Shown one piece after another: positions 46,915 to 57,346 of a DNA stretch of 64,000 bases. Source of the stretch: Nocardiopsis eucommiae (GTDB lineage Bacteria > Actinomycetota > Actinomycetes > Streptosporangiales > Streptosporangiaceae); contig CP074402.1 of the NCBI GenBank assembly GCA_018388625.1, positions 2,232,001 through 2,296,000 of the forward strand, in the 5' to 3' direction. Position 1 is the stretch's first letter. Every line of letters begins with the position of its first letter. The position numbers and the translations under genes were made by a program. Below the pieces are notes generated by a model, which worked only from the letters and a program-made list of their open reading frames with translations, made no database searches and was not told the DNA's origin.

Positions 46915-47658
46915 GTGGTGGAAGACGTACCGGAGGCGTTGCTGGCCGCTCGCGACGACGTCGCGCGCTTCCTCCTGTCGTACAAGTTCGCGATCGACAC
47001 CGTGATGGCGAAGGTCAACATCCTCAACGAGGAGTTCCGCTACACCCACGACCACAACCCGATCGAGCACGTGAGCTCCCGGCTCAAGACGCCGGCCAGC
47101 ATCATGGAGAAGGCGCGGCGTCGCGGGGTGCCCTACGACCTCAACGAGATTCGCGGGTCCATCCTCGACATCGCCGGTATCCGTGTGACGTGCAGTTTCG
47201 TCTCGGACACCTACACGATCCGGGACATGCTGGCCGGGCACGAGGACATCCGGGTGATGGAGGAGCGCGACTACGTCCGCTCCCCGAAGCCCAACGGGTA
47301 CCGGAGCCTGCACCTGCTGGTGGAGACGCCGGTGCGGATGTCGGACCGGACCGAGGACGTGCCGGTGGAGATCCAGATCCGCACCATCGCGATGGACTTC
47401 TGGGCCAGCCTGGAACACAAGATCTACTACAAGTACGGCAAGTCGGTTCCGGACGGGCTGCTCGACGAGATCCGTGAGGCGGCCGAGACCGCCCACCGGC
47501 TGGACGAGACCATGGAGCGTCTGCACGGGGAGGTCCGGGAACAGGGGGACCGGGCCAGGGGTCCGCTCCCCGGGCCCGAGGAGCTGCGCAAGCTGCCCCT
47601 GGCCGACGAACTGCTGCGGGCGCTGGCCGAGCGGGTCAACTCCGAGCGCTCCGACTGA
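46915..47658 (+). CDS. Small alarmone synthetase (RelA/SpoT synthetase domain, RelQ/YjbM-like)
   Basis: About 247 residues from GTG 46915 (or 46918). NPIEHVSSRLKTPASIMEK, DIAGIRVTCSFVSDTYTI, RDYVRSPKPNGYRSLHLLV with the G-loop Tyr that stacks on GTP, and VEIQIRTIAMDFWASLEHKI form the (p)ppGpp synthetase fold. No HD hydrolase, TGS or ACT domain, so it is a stand-alone synthetase that makes (p)ppGpp from GTP/GDP and ATP. Its 3' end overlaps the convergent hydrolase gene by 23 bases. Confidence 0.92.
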   Translation: MVEDVPEALLAARDDVARFLLSYKFAIDTVMAKVNILNEEFRYTHDHNPIEHVSSRLKTPASIMEKARRRGVPYDLNEIRGSILDIAGIRVTCSFVSDTYTIRDMLAGHEDIRVMEERDYVRSPKPNGYRSLHLLVETPVRMSDRTEDVPVEIQIRTIAMDFWASLEHKIYYKYGKSVPDGLLDEIREAAETAHRLDETMERLHGEVREQGDRARGPLPGPEELRKLPLADELLRALAERVNSERSD

Positions 47659-48516
47659 CGCGCGGCCCGAAGAAGTCCGCCAGAGCCCGCGCGACCAGGT
47701 CGGGGCGACCGCCGTTGTCCGCCGCCAGGTGGCCGAGGCGTTCGAACTCCACCCGCCGGGCGTACGGCAGGGCGGCGTCGAGGGCGTCCAGGCCCCGGCG
47801 CAGGTATCCGGGACTCCGGGAACCGCCGAGCAGCAGGACGTCGGAGCGCACCCGCGTGGCGGCCCGGGTGAGGTCGGTGGCCTCCCGCACCACCCGGGCG
47901 TCGGGGCCCATGGTGGGCAACAGGTCCCGCAGCGTGAGGCCGCCCTCGGCCCGCCGCGCCTGGGCGCGCAGGCCCAGGCCCATGAGCGGGACCAGCACGG
48001 CCCGGGGTACGCGACGCGTCCACGGCGGGTCCTGGGTGCCGCGCATGACGGTGACCACGGCCGAGGCGGCGCGCCCGCGACGGAGTTCGCGCTCGTAGCG
48101 GGGCAGCCACGCCGTCGGAGAGAAGTCGCGCAGGGGCAGCGGAGGTTCGTAGAGGGCGATCCGGTACCCCGCAGGTGCGTCCAGGGCCCATCGCAGGAGG
48201 GGACGGCACCGCCGCTGAGACCGAAGATCCGGTGGGCCCCGGTGTGCTCCATGACGGCGGCCACGTCCCGGGCGGCGTTCTCCAGGGTGTGGTCGGGCCC
48301 GTACGCGCCGCTGAGTCCTCGCCCGCGCAGGTCGGGGAGGTAGACGGTGTACTCGCCGCTGAGGGCGGCGCCCAGGAGCAGGAGGTCGTGGGAGCTCATC
48401 AGGGAGCCGTGGGTGAGGACGACGGCCGGGCCGGACCCCAGGCGTCGGTACCCCAGGGCGGTGCCGTCGTGCGAGGTGAGCGTGCCGGTCGTGTGGTCGG
48501 GAAGCGCGTGGGGCAC
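47636..48516 (-). CDS. Alpha/beta hydrolase (one frame break)
   Basis: About 294 residues. VVLTHGSLMSSHDLLLLG is the oxyanion region; YTVYLPDLRGRGLSG; RIFGLSGGAV the GLSGG nucleophile elbow; SDVLLLGGSRSPGYLRR and FERLGHLAADNGG supply the acid and His. One C is missing near 48204. It follows the Clp-N gene closely and shares its promoter. Confidence 0.83.
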
Positions 48517-48531
48517 CGTGTTCAGCCCCCA

Positions 48532-48967
48532 GGCGGGCGCGGACCGCGTCCCGGTCCGTGCCGAGGGCGTCCAGGAGTGCGGCGGCGGGGTCGGGGGCGG
48601 TGCGCCCGAGCAGGCCGAGGAGGACGTGCTCCAGGCCGATGCGCTCCCGCCCGGCCTCGGCGCGCAGGCCCTTGAAGACCGCCTTGGCGGCGGGGGTCAG
48701 TGGAAGGCGGTCCCCGGCCCGGCTGGGCAGGACCGGGCCGGGGGAGGGCGGGGCGATGCCCAGCTGGTTCAGGGCGCGCTGGTCCAGGAGTTCCAGGGCC
48801 CGGTGGGCGCTGGTCAGGTCGGTGTCCAGGGCGCGGGTGGACGCGTCGTCGTGCAGGAGCGCCAGGAGCACGTGTTCGGTGCCGACCCTGCGGTCACCCC
48901 TGAGCAGGGCCTCGGTGTTGGCGTCCAGGTAGGTCCGGCCGAGGCCGGTGCGCGTTCCGGTGCCCAT
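48532..48967 (-). CDS. Clp-N (double Clp repeat) domain protein without AAA+ domain
   Basis: About 145 residues. Repeat 1: LDANTEALLRGDRRVGTEHV LLALL; repeat 2: LTPAAKAVFKGLRAEAGRER, IGLEHVLLGLLG, LLDALGTDRDAVRARL. Both Clp repeats of the ClpC N-domain are present but no ATPase follows. One G is missing before the stop at 48532. It lies five bases behind the small HTH gene; this HTH/Clp-N pair is widespread in actinomycetes, possibly binding substrate or phospho-Arg ligands. Confidence 0.82.
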
Positions 48968-48972
48968 GGGGC

Positions 48973-49176
48973 TCACTTCCCGTACTTGGTGTGGATGGAC
49001 TGCCGGGTGACCCCGAGGGCGTCGCCGATCTGCTGCCAGGACCATCCGGCGCGGCGGGCGGCGGCCACCTGGTTGGCCTCGACGCGTTCGGCGAGACGGC
49101 GCAGGGCCAGGACGGCGCGCAGCCCGGTTTCGGGGTCCGCGGAGTCGTGGGCGGTGGGTGCGGAAGCCTGGTTCAT
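48973..49176 (-). CDS. Small helix-turn-helix protein
   Basis: 67 residues. ALRRLAERVEANQVAAARRA, GWSWQQIGDALGVTRQSIHT and KYGK: a lone HTH with recognition helix GVTRQSIHTKY. It is the first gene of the HTH/Clp-N operon and is probably autoregulatory through the dyad 4 bases upstream. Confidence 0.85.
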   Translation of the reverse strand: MNQASAPTAHDSADPETGLRAVLALRRLAERVEANQVAAARRAGWSWQQIGDALGVTRQSIHTKYGK

Positions 49177-49179
49177 GGT

Positions 49180-49223
49180 GTCAGTCTGTACTGACGCACC
49201 CGGGTATGTCAATACAGACTGAC
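49180..49223. promoter_or_regulatory. Operator dyad of the HTH/Clp-N operon
   Basis: 11-bp arms GTCAGTCTGTA (49180-49190) and TACAGACTGAC (49213-49223), perfect complements 22 bases apart, immediately upstream of the HTH gene. Confidence 0.6.
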
Positions 49224-49281
49224 GTTCTCTGCGCGTGGCCCGGCGGACCGCGACCGACGCTTCACCCACCCCACGCACGGA

Positions 49282-49312
49282 GAAGGGGTCCCCGGCCAGC
49301 GGGAACCCCTTC
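49282..49312 (-). terminator. Possible second terminator downstream of tex
   Basis: GAAGGGGT / ACCCCTTC stem with further CCC/GGG pairing inside; lies 49 bases past the tex stop. Confidence 0.4.
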
Positions 49313-49327
49313 GTCACACCTCACCGG

Positions 49328-49354
49328 CCCGGCCGGACCACACGTCCGGCCGGG
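49328..49354 (-). terminator. Terminator of tex
   Basis: Perfect 11-bp stem CCCGGCCGGAC / GTCCGGCCGGG with a 5-base loop, 6 bases beyond the tex stop. Confidence 0.8.
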
Positions 49355-49360
49355 AACGGG

Positions 49361-51777
49361 CTACTTGCCCAGGCCCGCGCGGCGGAGCGCGTCGGCCATG
49401 GCGCCCGAGGGCGCCGGGGCGGCGTCCCTGCCGCCGTTGCCGCGACCGCCGCCGTTCTGTCGACCACCGCTCCGGCGCTGCTCTCCGCCGCGACCGCCAC
49501 CCCGGGGCTGGCCGCCGCCGTTGCCGCCACGGCTGCCGCGCTCCCCGCGACCGCCGCCCTGACCGCCGGGGGCCGGGGCCTCGTCGTCCAGGCGCATGGT
49601 CAGCGAGATGCGCTTGCGGGGGATGTCGACCTCGCGGACCCTGACCTTGACGATGTCACCGGGCTTGACGATCTCGCGCGGGTCCTCGACGAACCTGTTG
49701 GAGAGCGCGGACACGTGGACCAGTCCGTCCTGGTGCACGCCCACGTCCACGAACGCGCCGAAGGCGGCCACGTTGGTGACCACCCCTCCAGGAGCATCCC
49801 CGGCTCCAGGTCGTCCAGCGTCTCCACACCCTCCTTGAAGGTGGCGGTGGTGAAGGCGGGTCGCGGGTCGCGGCCGGGCTTCTCCAGCTCGCTGAGGATG
49901 TCGGTGACGGTCGGCAGACCGAACTTCTCGTCCACGAAGTCCTCGGGGCGGACCCCCGACAGCGCCTTCCTGTCCCCGATCAGGGACGGCAGGTCGGTTC
50001 CGGCCCGGTCCAGGATGCGTCGCACCACCGGGTAGGCCTCGGGGTGCACCGCCGACGCGTCCAACGGGTCGTCGCCGCCCGGCACCCGGAGGAAGCCCGC
50101 GCACTGCTCGAAGGCCTTGGGGCCCAGTCGGGGCACCGAACGCAGGGCGTCGCGGGTCCGGAACGGGCCGTTGGCGTCACGGTGGGACACGATGTTGCGG
50201 GCCAGGGTGGAGGTCACGCCCGACACCCGGGTCAGCAGCGGCACGGAGGCGGTGTTGACGTCCACGCCCACGCCGTTCACGCAGTCCTCGACCACGGCGT
50301 CGAGGGAGCGTGAGAGCTTCGCCTCCGCGAGGTCGTGCTGGTACTGGCCCACGCCGATGGACTTGGGGTCGATCTTGACCAGCTCGGCCAGGGGGTCCTG
50401 GAGGCGCCGGGCGATGGAGGCGGCGCCGCGCAGGGACACGTCCAGGTCCGGCAGCTCCTCGGAGGCGTAGGCCGAGGCCGAGTACACCGAAGCGCCCGCC
50501 TCCGACACCATCACCTTGGTGAGCCTCAGCTCGGGGTGGCGCTTGATCAGGTCGCCCGCCAGCTTGTCGGTCTCCCGTGAGGCGGTGCCGTTGCCGATCG
50601 CGACCAGTTCCACGTCGTGGGCGGCGCACAGCTTGGCCAGCCGGTCGATGGAGCCGTCCCAGTCGCGGCGCGGCACGTGCGGGAAGACCGTGTCGGTGGC
50701 CACGACCTTGCCCGTGGGGTCGGTGACGGCGACCTTCACACCGGTGCGCAGGCCCGGGTCCAGGCCCAGGGTGGAGCGGCTTCCGGCGGGAGCGGCCAGC
50801 AGCAGGTCGCGCAGGTTCGCGGCGAACACGTTGACGCCGTCGTCCTCGGCCCGCTGCCACAGGCGCATGCGGACGTCGATGTCGAGTCGGACCAGGATCC
50901 GGGTGCGCCAGGCCCAGCGCACGGTGTCCTGGAGCCAGCGGTCGGCGGGGCGGCCGCGGTCCACGATCGCGAAGTGCGACGCGATGGCGTTCTCGTAGGA
51001 GCTGCGGGGGACGGTGCCGTCCGGGCCCGCTTCGGGGGTCTCCTCGGGCTCCAGGTTGAGCGTGAGGACCTCCTCCTTCTCACCGCGGTACATCGCCAGG
51101 ACACGGTGGGAGGGGAGCGCGGTGAGCGGCTCGGAGAAGTCGAAGTAGTCCGCGAACTTGGCGCCGTCCTCCTCCTTGCCCTCGCGGACCGTCGATCCCA
51201 GTCGGCCCTTCTCCCACAGGCGCTCGCGCAGTGTGCCGGTGAGGTCGGCGTCCTCCGCGAACCGCTCGACCAGGATCGAGCGGGCCCCGTCCAGGGCGGC
51301 CTTGACGTCGGCCACGCCCTTGTCGGCGTCCACGTAGGCGGCGGCCACCTCCTGCGGGTCCTGGTTCGGGTCACCGATCAGACCCTCGGCGAGCGGCTCG
51401 AGCCCGGCCTCGCGGGCGATCTGGGCCTTGGTGCGGCGCTTGGGCTTGTAGGGGAGGTAGATGTCCTCCAGACGGGCCTTGGAGTCGGCCTCGTTGATCC
51501 GGGCCTCCAGCGCGTCGTCCAACTTGCCCTGGGAACGGATCGACTCCAGGATCGCGCTCCGGCGTTCGGCCAGCTCACGCAGGTAGCGCAGGCGCTCCTC
51601 CAGCGCGCGCAACTGGGCGTCGTCCAGCGCTCCGGTCGCCTCCTTGCGGTACCGGGCGATGAAGGGCACGGTCGACCCGCCGTCGAGCATGTCGACGGCG
51701 GCACTGACCTGGTGCGCGCCCACGCCGAGCTCCTCGGCGATGCGCTGGTCGATCGTGGGTGTCACAGGGGTCGTCAC
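49361..51777 (-). CDS. tex: Tex-family RNA-binding transcription accessory protein
   Basis: About 806 residues. N-terminal helical part ([60 protein letters not shown]), YqgF-like domain ([17 protein letters not shown]), HhH pair ([20 protein letters not shown]) and C-terminal S1 domain ([20 protein letters not shown]). The last 70 residues are Gly/Arg/Asn-rich. One G is missing near 49788. GTG 51777 is used as start. A highly conserved nucleic-acid-binding protein acting in transcription and toxin/stress expression. Confidence 0.95.
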
Positions 51778-52048
51778 GAGTAAACGTCCACTCTCTGGCT
51801 GTTCGGTGCGCGGACATTCTCGCGGTGCGCGGGGGCTGTTGTCATCCCGGCGCGTCGCCGTCCGCACTCCCAGGTTCCCGCACGATCACCCCTGCCCGGA
51901 CCCGGGGTCGCGCGGGGGAGTGCGGCGGTGTGGGCGGGATCGGGTGGTTCGGTGGGGTTCGGCTCAGCCGGTGGGGGAGGGGCGGGGTCGTCCCGTGCCG
52001 GTGACGGGTCCGGGGCCGGGCCTTGGGGAGGCGAACGCTGGTCGCGGG
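51778..52048. other. Intergenic interval without supported gene
   Basis: 271 bases between tex and an SRPBCC gene, both on the minus strand. It should hold the tex promoter close to 51800; the middle is a GC-rich stretch with no hairpin or motif that stands out. Confidence 0.4.
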
Positions 52049-52540
52049 TCAGCCCCGCGCTGCGCGGACGTCCTCTCCCTGCTCGGCGAAGGCCCGGAAG
52101 TCCCGCATGTGCTGGAGTGACTGCTTGCGGAAGGCTCCGGGCATCAGGAACCCCACCAGCCTCATCATCACGCCGCTGAAGCGGTACTCGTTCTCGCTGA
52201 CCCAGAGGGTCCTTCCAGGACCGGCTTCGGTCAGCCGGTCGCGCACCGCGCTCCACATACCCTCGGTGACGATCTCGCGCTCGTAGTGGACGACGTCCTC
52301 CGCCGGGATCCCGTGCGGGTCCGCAGGTTCCCGGCGCGTGATGGTCTCGGTGCACTCCATCTCCTGCCGCCCCGTCCGCAGCACGACCCGCGACACCGTG
52401 CCGACCTGCCCGTGGACCCCGTTCCGGGGCTCGTGCAACACCAGTCCCCGCAGCCACTTCGGCAGGTGTTCCGGGTCGGAGAGCAACCGCGCCACCCTCT
52501 CCCGGGGCAGGGCGATCTCGATGGAGACGGTGTACTTCAT
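52049..52540 (-). CDS. SRPBCC-family (polyketide cyclase/START-like) protein
   Basis: 163 residues from ATG 52540. KYTVSIEIALPRERVARLLS is the first strand-helix, PEHLPKWLRGLVLHEPRNG follows, and the C-terminal helix is GAFRKQSLQHMRDFRAFAEQ. Helix-grip fold that binds a small hydrophobic ligand. Stands alone. Confidence 0.85.
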   Translation of the reverse strand: MKYTVSIEIALPRERVARLLSDPEHLPKWLRGLVLHEPRNGVHGQVGTVSRVVLRTGRQEMECTETITRREPADPHGIPAEDVVHYEREIVTEGMWSAVRDRLTEAGPGRTLWVSENEYRFSGVMMRLVGFLMPGAFRKQSLQHMRDFRAFAEQGEDVRAARG

Positions 52541-52681
52541 GGCGGTGCGCTCCGGGTTCCCGAGTGGTGCGGCGGGCACGTGCCGCCTCGCCCCAGGGTA
52601 GTCGGCGAGCCGGGAGAGGCGTCGCTGACCTGCGTGTTCGTGCCGTTCTCGGGCGACCGAACGGCTCCGCCGAGGGGCGGG

Positions 52682-53028
52682 TCAGGGTCCGGTGCCGTCG
52701 AGGTAGTCGGGGGCGTAGTACTCGTCGACCGGCGTCGGGCCCCGGTAGCCCTGGCACATGCACTGTCTGTAGGTGGAGTTGGCCTGGCCGGTCCAGCGGC
52801 CGGGGATGACCACCTGGGTCTGGCAGCGCTTGGTCTCGTGGTCGTGGAAGACCAGGTTGTGGCCGCAGCCGCAGACCGGCTGGGGGTGCGTTGGCCACGG
52901 TCCGGGATCTGCGGGGTGCCGTGGTGCCGCTGGAGTTCGCGCCGGGCCTCACGGCGGGCGGTGCGACGCCCCGCGAGGTATCCGGCGGCCGCGATCGCCG
53001 CGCCGATGACCATGAAGAACGGTTCCAT
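52682..53028 (-). CDS. Small membrane-tethered zinc-finger-like protein
   Basis: About 116 residues. An N-terminal hydrophobic helix FFMVIGAAIAAAGYLAGRRT with a basic flank, then a linker and a Cys/His part: VCGCGHNLVFHDHETKRC, followed by YRQCMCQGYRGP. Four Cys in C-G-C-G-H and C-M-C arrangement could bind zinc. One C is missing near 52891. No family name is recognised; it resembles a conserved small actinobacterial protein type. Confidence 0.6.
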
Positions 53029-53164
53029 GAGGTGACGGCCTCCTCGGTTCCCGGGGCCCGTCCCGCCACGGGCCTTCGCCCATTGTCGCCCATGCGGGTG
53101 CCTTTCGGGGGCGGGGTGCCCCGGTAGGTCGGCCCCTGGATCGGAAATTTCGCAAAGAAACTTC

Positions 53165-53182
53165 TGCAAAAGTATTTTTGCA
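53165..53182. promoter_or_regulatory. ArsR/SmtB-type operator
   Basis: Perfect inverted repeat TGCAAAA-GTAT-TTTTGCA in a very AT-rich patch (53145-53195), 28 bases upstream of the ArsR gene. Further GCAAAG copies flank it. Confidence 0.6.
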
Positions 53183-53209
53183 AAGATCTCTTTGGAGTAC
53201 GGTTCGGGC

Positions 53210-53877
53210 ATGGACACAGAAGAGCCCACGGGGGCGACGGTCTCCGGCCACACGTCCCTGGAGGTCGGCGCCGAGGCCCTGCGCGGCCTGGCCCATCCCC
53301 TGCGCGCCCGCATCCTGGACGAACTCACCGTCCAGGGCGCCGCGACCGCGACCATCCTCGCCGAACGGTTGGGGGAGAGCAGCGGCTCCACCAGCTACCA
53401 CCTGCGCCAACTCTCCCGGTACGGGTTCGTCGAGGCCGACCCCGGCCACGCCAGCCGCCGGGACCGGTGGTGGCGCGTCCGCCCCGGCGGCTGGCGCATG
53501 AGCGGGATCGACCACCTGCGCGACCCGGCCACACGAGCGGCCGCCGAGATCGTCCTGGACCGCTACTACGGCGGTCGCAGGGAACGCCTCGAACGGTGGC
53601 GGGACCTGGTCAGGACCAGCCCCGACGCCCCGGCGGTCCGCCGTTGGCAGGCGGGCGCGCAGGACTCCCTGGCCCACGCGCGGATGACCCCGGAGGAGAC
53701 CGAGGAGTTCGGCGAGGCTCTCCAGGAGTTCATCCGCTCCTGGACCCGCCGGTACGAGGGACGCACGGCCCGAAGCCATCCCGACACCGAGTCGGTGGAA
53801 CTGCACACCGACCTGTTCCCCCACCTCGCGCCGACGGACGCGAGCGAGGGCCACGACCCCGGCCCCACGCCCCCTGA
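53210..53877 (+). CDS. ArsR-family regulator (long C-terminal helical domain)
   Basis: About 222 residues. LRGLAHPLRARILDELTVQG, AERLGESSGSTSYHLRQLSR and RYGFVEADPGHASRRDRWWR form the winged helix. The C-terminal 110 residues are helical, as in ArsR proteins that pair with MFS pumps. A C is missing in the run before TGA 53875. Divergent dyad upstream suggests autoregulation; it is followed by an MFS gene 49 bases on. Confidence 0.86.
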
Positions 53878-53926
53878 CCCCCACTCGTCACAGGGTCACC
53901 TGAACACCACCCCCTTCAGGAGCCGC

Positions 53927-55224
53927 ATGTCCACCCCACCCCCACCCCGACCGCACCCCGCTCCGAACGCCTCAGCGCGGACTTCCACCGCTTCTGGGGC
54001 GCCGGGGTGTTCACCAACCTGGCGGACGGCATGCTCACTGTGGCGCTGCCGCTGATCGCCGTCTCCCTCACCCAGGACCCGCTCCTCGTCGCCGGTCTCA
54101 CCGCCGTGCGCTTCCTGCCCTGGCTGTTGCTCGCCCCGCTGTCGGGCGTCCTCATCGACCGGGTGCACCGGATGCGCGCCATGGTCGTGTCCAACACCGT
54201 GGCCGTCCTGGTCATGCTCGGACTGATCCTGACCCTGGTCACCGGGAACCTGTCCGTGTGGGCGCTCTACGCGGCGATGTTCGCGCTGATCTGCTGCGAG
54301 ACGGTGACCGACCCGGCGAGCCGGATCGCGGTGGTCCAACTGGTCCCCGCCCGGCTCCTGGACCGGGCCAACAGCCGGGTGGAGGGCGGCCGTCTGGTCG
54401 CCCAGGAGTGCCTGGGCCGCCCGGTCGCCGGATTCCTGTTCGCCGCGGGGGCCGTCGCGCCCCTGGCGGGCATCGCCGGGTCCTACGCGCTGTGCGTGCT
54501 GCTGCTGTGCGCGATCCCGCTCGTGTGGCGCCGATCGGTGCCCGGGGACGGGACCGCCTCGCGGACCGAGGGGTTCTGGCGCTCCACCGGCGCGGGCTTC
54601 CGGCAGGTCCTCGGTGACCCGATCCTGCGCGGCAACACGCTCTGCAACGCCGGGATGATGGTCGGGGGCAACATGGGAGGCGCCGTGCTGGTGCTCCACG
54701 CGCAGGACGGCCTCGGGGTCTCCAGCGCTCTCTTCGGGGTGTTCATGACCTCCGCCGCAGTCGGCGGCGTCCTCGCCAGCCTGACCGCCGACCGGGCGAT
54801 CAGCCGGTTCGGGCGGCGCGCGGTGGTGATCCGGGGCTACCTGGGGATCGCCGTCGCCTACCTGGGCGTGGCCCTCACCGGTGACCCCTTCGTGGCCTTC
54901 GTCCTGCTCACGGTGTCCGGCTACAGCATGGTCGTGTCCAACATCGCCGCGAGCCCCTACTACCAGACCGTGATCCCCGACGCCGTGCGCGGCCGCGTCG
55001 CGGGTGTCAGCCGGATGATCGGCTGGGGCGTCACGCCGCTCGGCGCCATGGCGGGCGGGCTGCTCGGCCGGATCGACCTCGCGCTGCCCTTCCTGCTGGG
55101 GGCCGTGATCATGACGGTCACCGTCGTCCTCGCCCGGCGGGTGATCTCCGAGACGGCTCGTCGCGCGGACCTGGCCCTGCACGAGGCCGCCACGCGCCCC
55201 GTGACCGAGGAGGAGAGCCGGTGA
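53927..55224 (+). CDS. MFS transporter (EntS/macrolide-efflux type)
   Basis: About 433 residues, twelve membrane segments. GVFTNLADGMLTVALPLIAV, LAPLSGVLIDRVHRMRAMVV (loop-2/3 motif) and YQTVIPDAVRGRVAGVSRMI. One C is missing in the repeated ACCCC run near 53935, close to the start. Second gene of the ArsR-MFS operon; likely efflux of a compound sensed by the ArsR protein. Confidence 0.87.
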
Positions 55225-55364
55225 CCGCCACCCCGTCGGCCCCCAGAGCTCCCGGGGCTCCGGACCGGGACGGTTGAGCGGCACCTTCCACCGGTTCCGG
55301 GCGGGGAGGGGCCCGTCCCAGGGGCCGCCGGAACGGGACTGACCGCCCTCCCGCCGCGCCCCGG

Positions 55365-55388
55365 CCCCGCCCGGTGACGCGGGCGGGG
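55365..55388. terminator. Terminator between MFS and endonuclease IV genes
   Basis: Stem CCCCGCCCG / CGGGCGGGG (9 bp) with a 6-base loop between the convergent genes. Confidence 0.6.
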
Positions 55389-55398
55389 GCACGAAGGA

Positions 55399-56264
55399 TC
55401 AGGCCTCGGCGCGGAGCCTCTTCAGGGTCGCCACGTCCTCGGCGTGCGGACCCTCGGGACCGGGTGTCTCCAGGGTGATCGGGACGCCGGCGGTCACCGG
55501 GTGGCGGAACAGCTCCGCGAACGGTTCGGCGCCGATGTGGCCCAGACCGATGTTCTCGTGCCGGTCCCTGTTGCTGCCGCACGGCGCCTTGGAGTCGTTG
55601 CCGTGGATCAGCTTGAGGCGGTCGGCGCCGACCACCTCCCCGAAGCGGTCCATCGTCTCGCGCATGCCCTCGACGGTCGAGATGTCGTGCCCGGCCGCGA
55701 ACAGGTGCGCGGTGTCCAGGCACACGCCCACGTTGGGGTGCCAGTCCAGGGCCTCCAGGTAGGTGACGAGGTCGTCGACGGTGGCGCACAGGACCTGGCC
55801 CTGTCCGGCCATCGGCTCCAGCAGCACCGGCGGGACGTCGTCCCCGAGACGCTCCAGGAGCGGGAGGACACGGGAACGGACCCGCTCCAGTCCGGCCTCG
55901 CGACCGCCGGAGACGGCCGAGCCGGTGTGCATCACCACCCCGAGGGCGTTGATCTCCGCGCCCCGGCGCAGGGCGTGCTCCAGGGAGACCATCGACTTCT
56001 CGGCGGTCTCCTCCTTGGGCGCACCCGGGTTGATCAGGTACGGGGAGTGCACGAACAGGGGAGGTCCGTGCGCTCGCGCATCATCGCGTCCTGCGCGGGG
56101 TCGCCCGCGTTGGTCGCCCAGCCGCGCGGGTTGGAGACGAAGACCTGGACGGTCTCCGCGCCGATCTGCCCGGCGTACGCCAGGCCCTTGGTCGCCATGC
56201 CGCCCGCCACGGGCACGTGTGCGCCGATCGGGGACTGGGGCCGCTTCTGCTCAGTGTCGTTCAT
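55399..56264 (-). CDS. nfo: Endonuclease IV (apurinic/apyrimidinic endonuclease)
   Basis: About 288 residues. IGAHVPVAGGMATKGLAYAG is the N-terminal strand-helix; LLEPMAGQGQ contains the metal-binding Glu; VGVCLDTAHLFAAGHDI the CxDTxHxxxAG motif; LIHGNDSKAPCGSNRDRHEN the H-x-N-D-x-K region; GHIGAEPF and ITLETPG the remaining zinc ligands. One C is missing near 56065. Cleaves DNA 5' of abasic sites using three zinc ions. Confidence 0.93.
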
Positions 56265-56400
56265 CGCCAACCAACTCTAGGCCCGATCCGACGGGAGGGG
56301 TGTGCGGCTCCCCACCCGGCGTGCCGTGCCGTGGTGGCCCGGACGGGAGGGGCCGGGCGGCGGGCGGTCGGCAGGCGCGGACGGGCGGGCACGGGCGGTG

Positions 56401-57220
56401 TCAGGCGCGGGCGCGCACCTCGGTGAGCAGGGCGGGTAGTTCCCAGAGCACGGTCACGTGGCCGTGGCCGGGCAGCACGCGGAGCTCGGCCCCGGGGACC
56501 AGGTCGGCGTTGTGCCGGGAGTGGGCGATGGGCACCACGGTGTCCCGGTCGCCGTGCACCACCAGGAACGGGGCGCGGACGGCCGCCGGGTCGAAGGTCC
56601 AGGGGCGCCCCTGCACCCAGGAGTCCTGGGTGTAGCCGCCCACCCCCTGGGTGAACGCCTCCTTGGCGGCGGCCGCCAGGTGCGGGACGTGTCGGGTCGC
56701 GAACAGCTCCCGGTCGGGGTCGGGCCACTCGGTGGGGAGCCGCCCAGGTGGCGCTCGCCCCACTCCCGGGCGGCCCGTTCGTCCGGCAGGCGCATCATGG
56801 CCCGCTCGTCCTCGGAGTAGCCCTCCCAGCCCGGCTCCCACGAGAAGTCGGTGACCCCGCCCAGGACCACGGCGCCGAGCACGCGTTCGGGCAGCAGGGC
56901 GGAGACGGCCACCCCGTAGGGTCCGCCGGAGGAGTGCGCCGCCACCAGGAAGCGGTCGATCCCGAGGGAGTCGGCGAGCGCGGCCGTGTCGTCGGCCCAG
57001 TCGGTGAGCGTGCGGCCGGGTGCGGGGAGGAGCCGCCGTAGCCCGGGCGGTCGGCGGTGATCACCCTCAGCCCGGCGGCGGCGAACTCCTCGTGCTGGTC
57101 GCCCAGGTTCCGGCGACTCATCGGCGCGCCGTGCGCGTACAGCACAGGTGTGCCGTCGGGGTCGCCGACGTCGGTGTAGGCGACGGTGCGCCCGTGGAGT
57201 TCGACCGTGGTGTCCCGCAT
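56401..57220 (-). CDS. Alpha/beta hydrolase (two frame breaks)
   Basis: About 274 residues. PVLYAHGAPMSRRN (oxyanion), RVITADRPGYGGSS, LVAAHSSGGPYGVAVSALLP with the H-S-S-G-G nucleophile elbow, FLVVHGDRDTVVP (acid) and LPGHGHVTVL (His). Cs are missing near 57030 and 56742. Cytoplasmic hydrolase, substrate unknown. Confidence 0.84.
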
Positions 57221-57346
57221 CGCACGTACCCGCTTCCCTCGACGTCACCGCACGCTAGACGTCCTCCGCCGACGCGCGCAAGGAGGGGACCGGACGGTGG
57301 GACCGAGGTTGCGCGCCCGCTCGGGCGGACCGTTAGTCTCGTGCCC

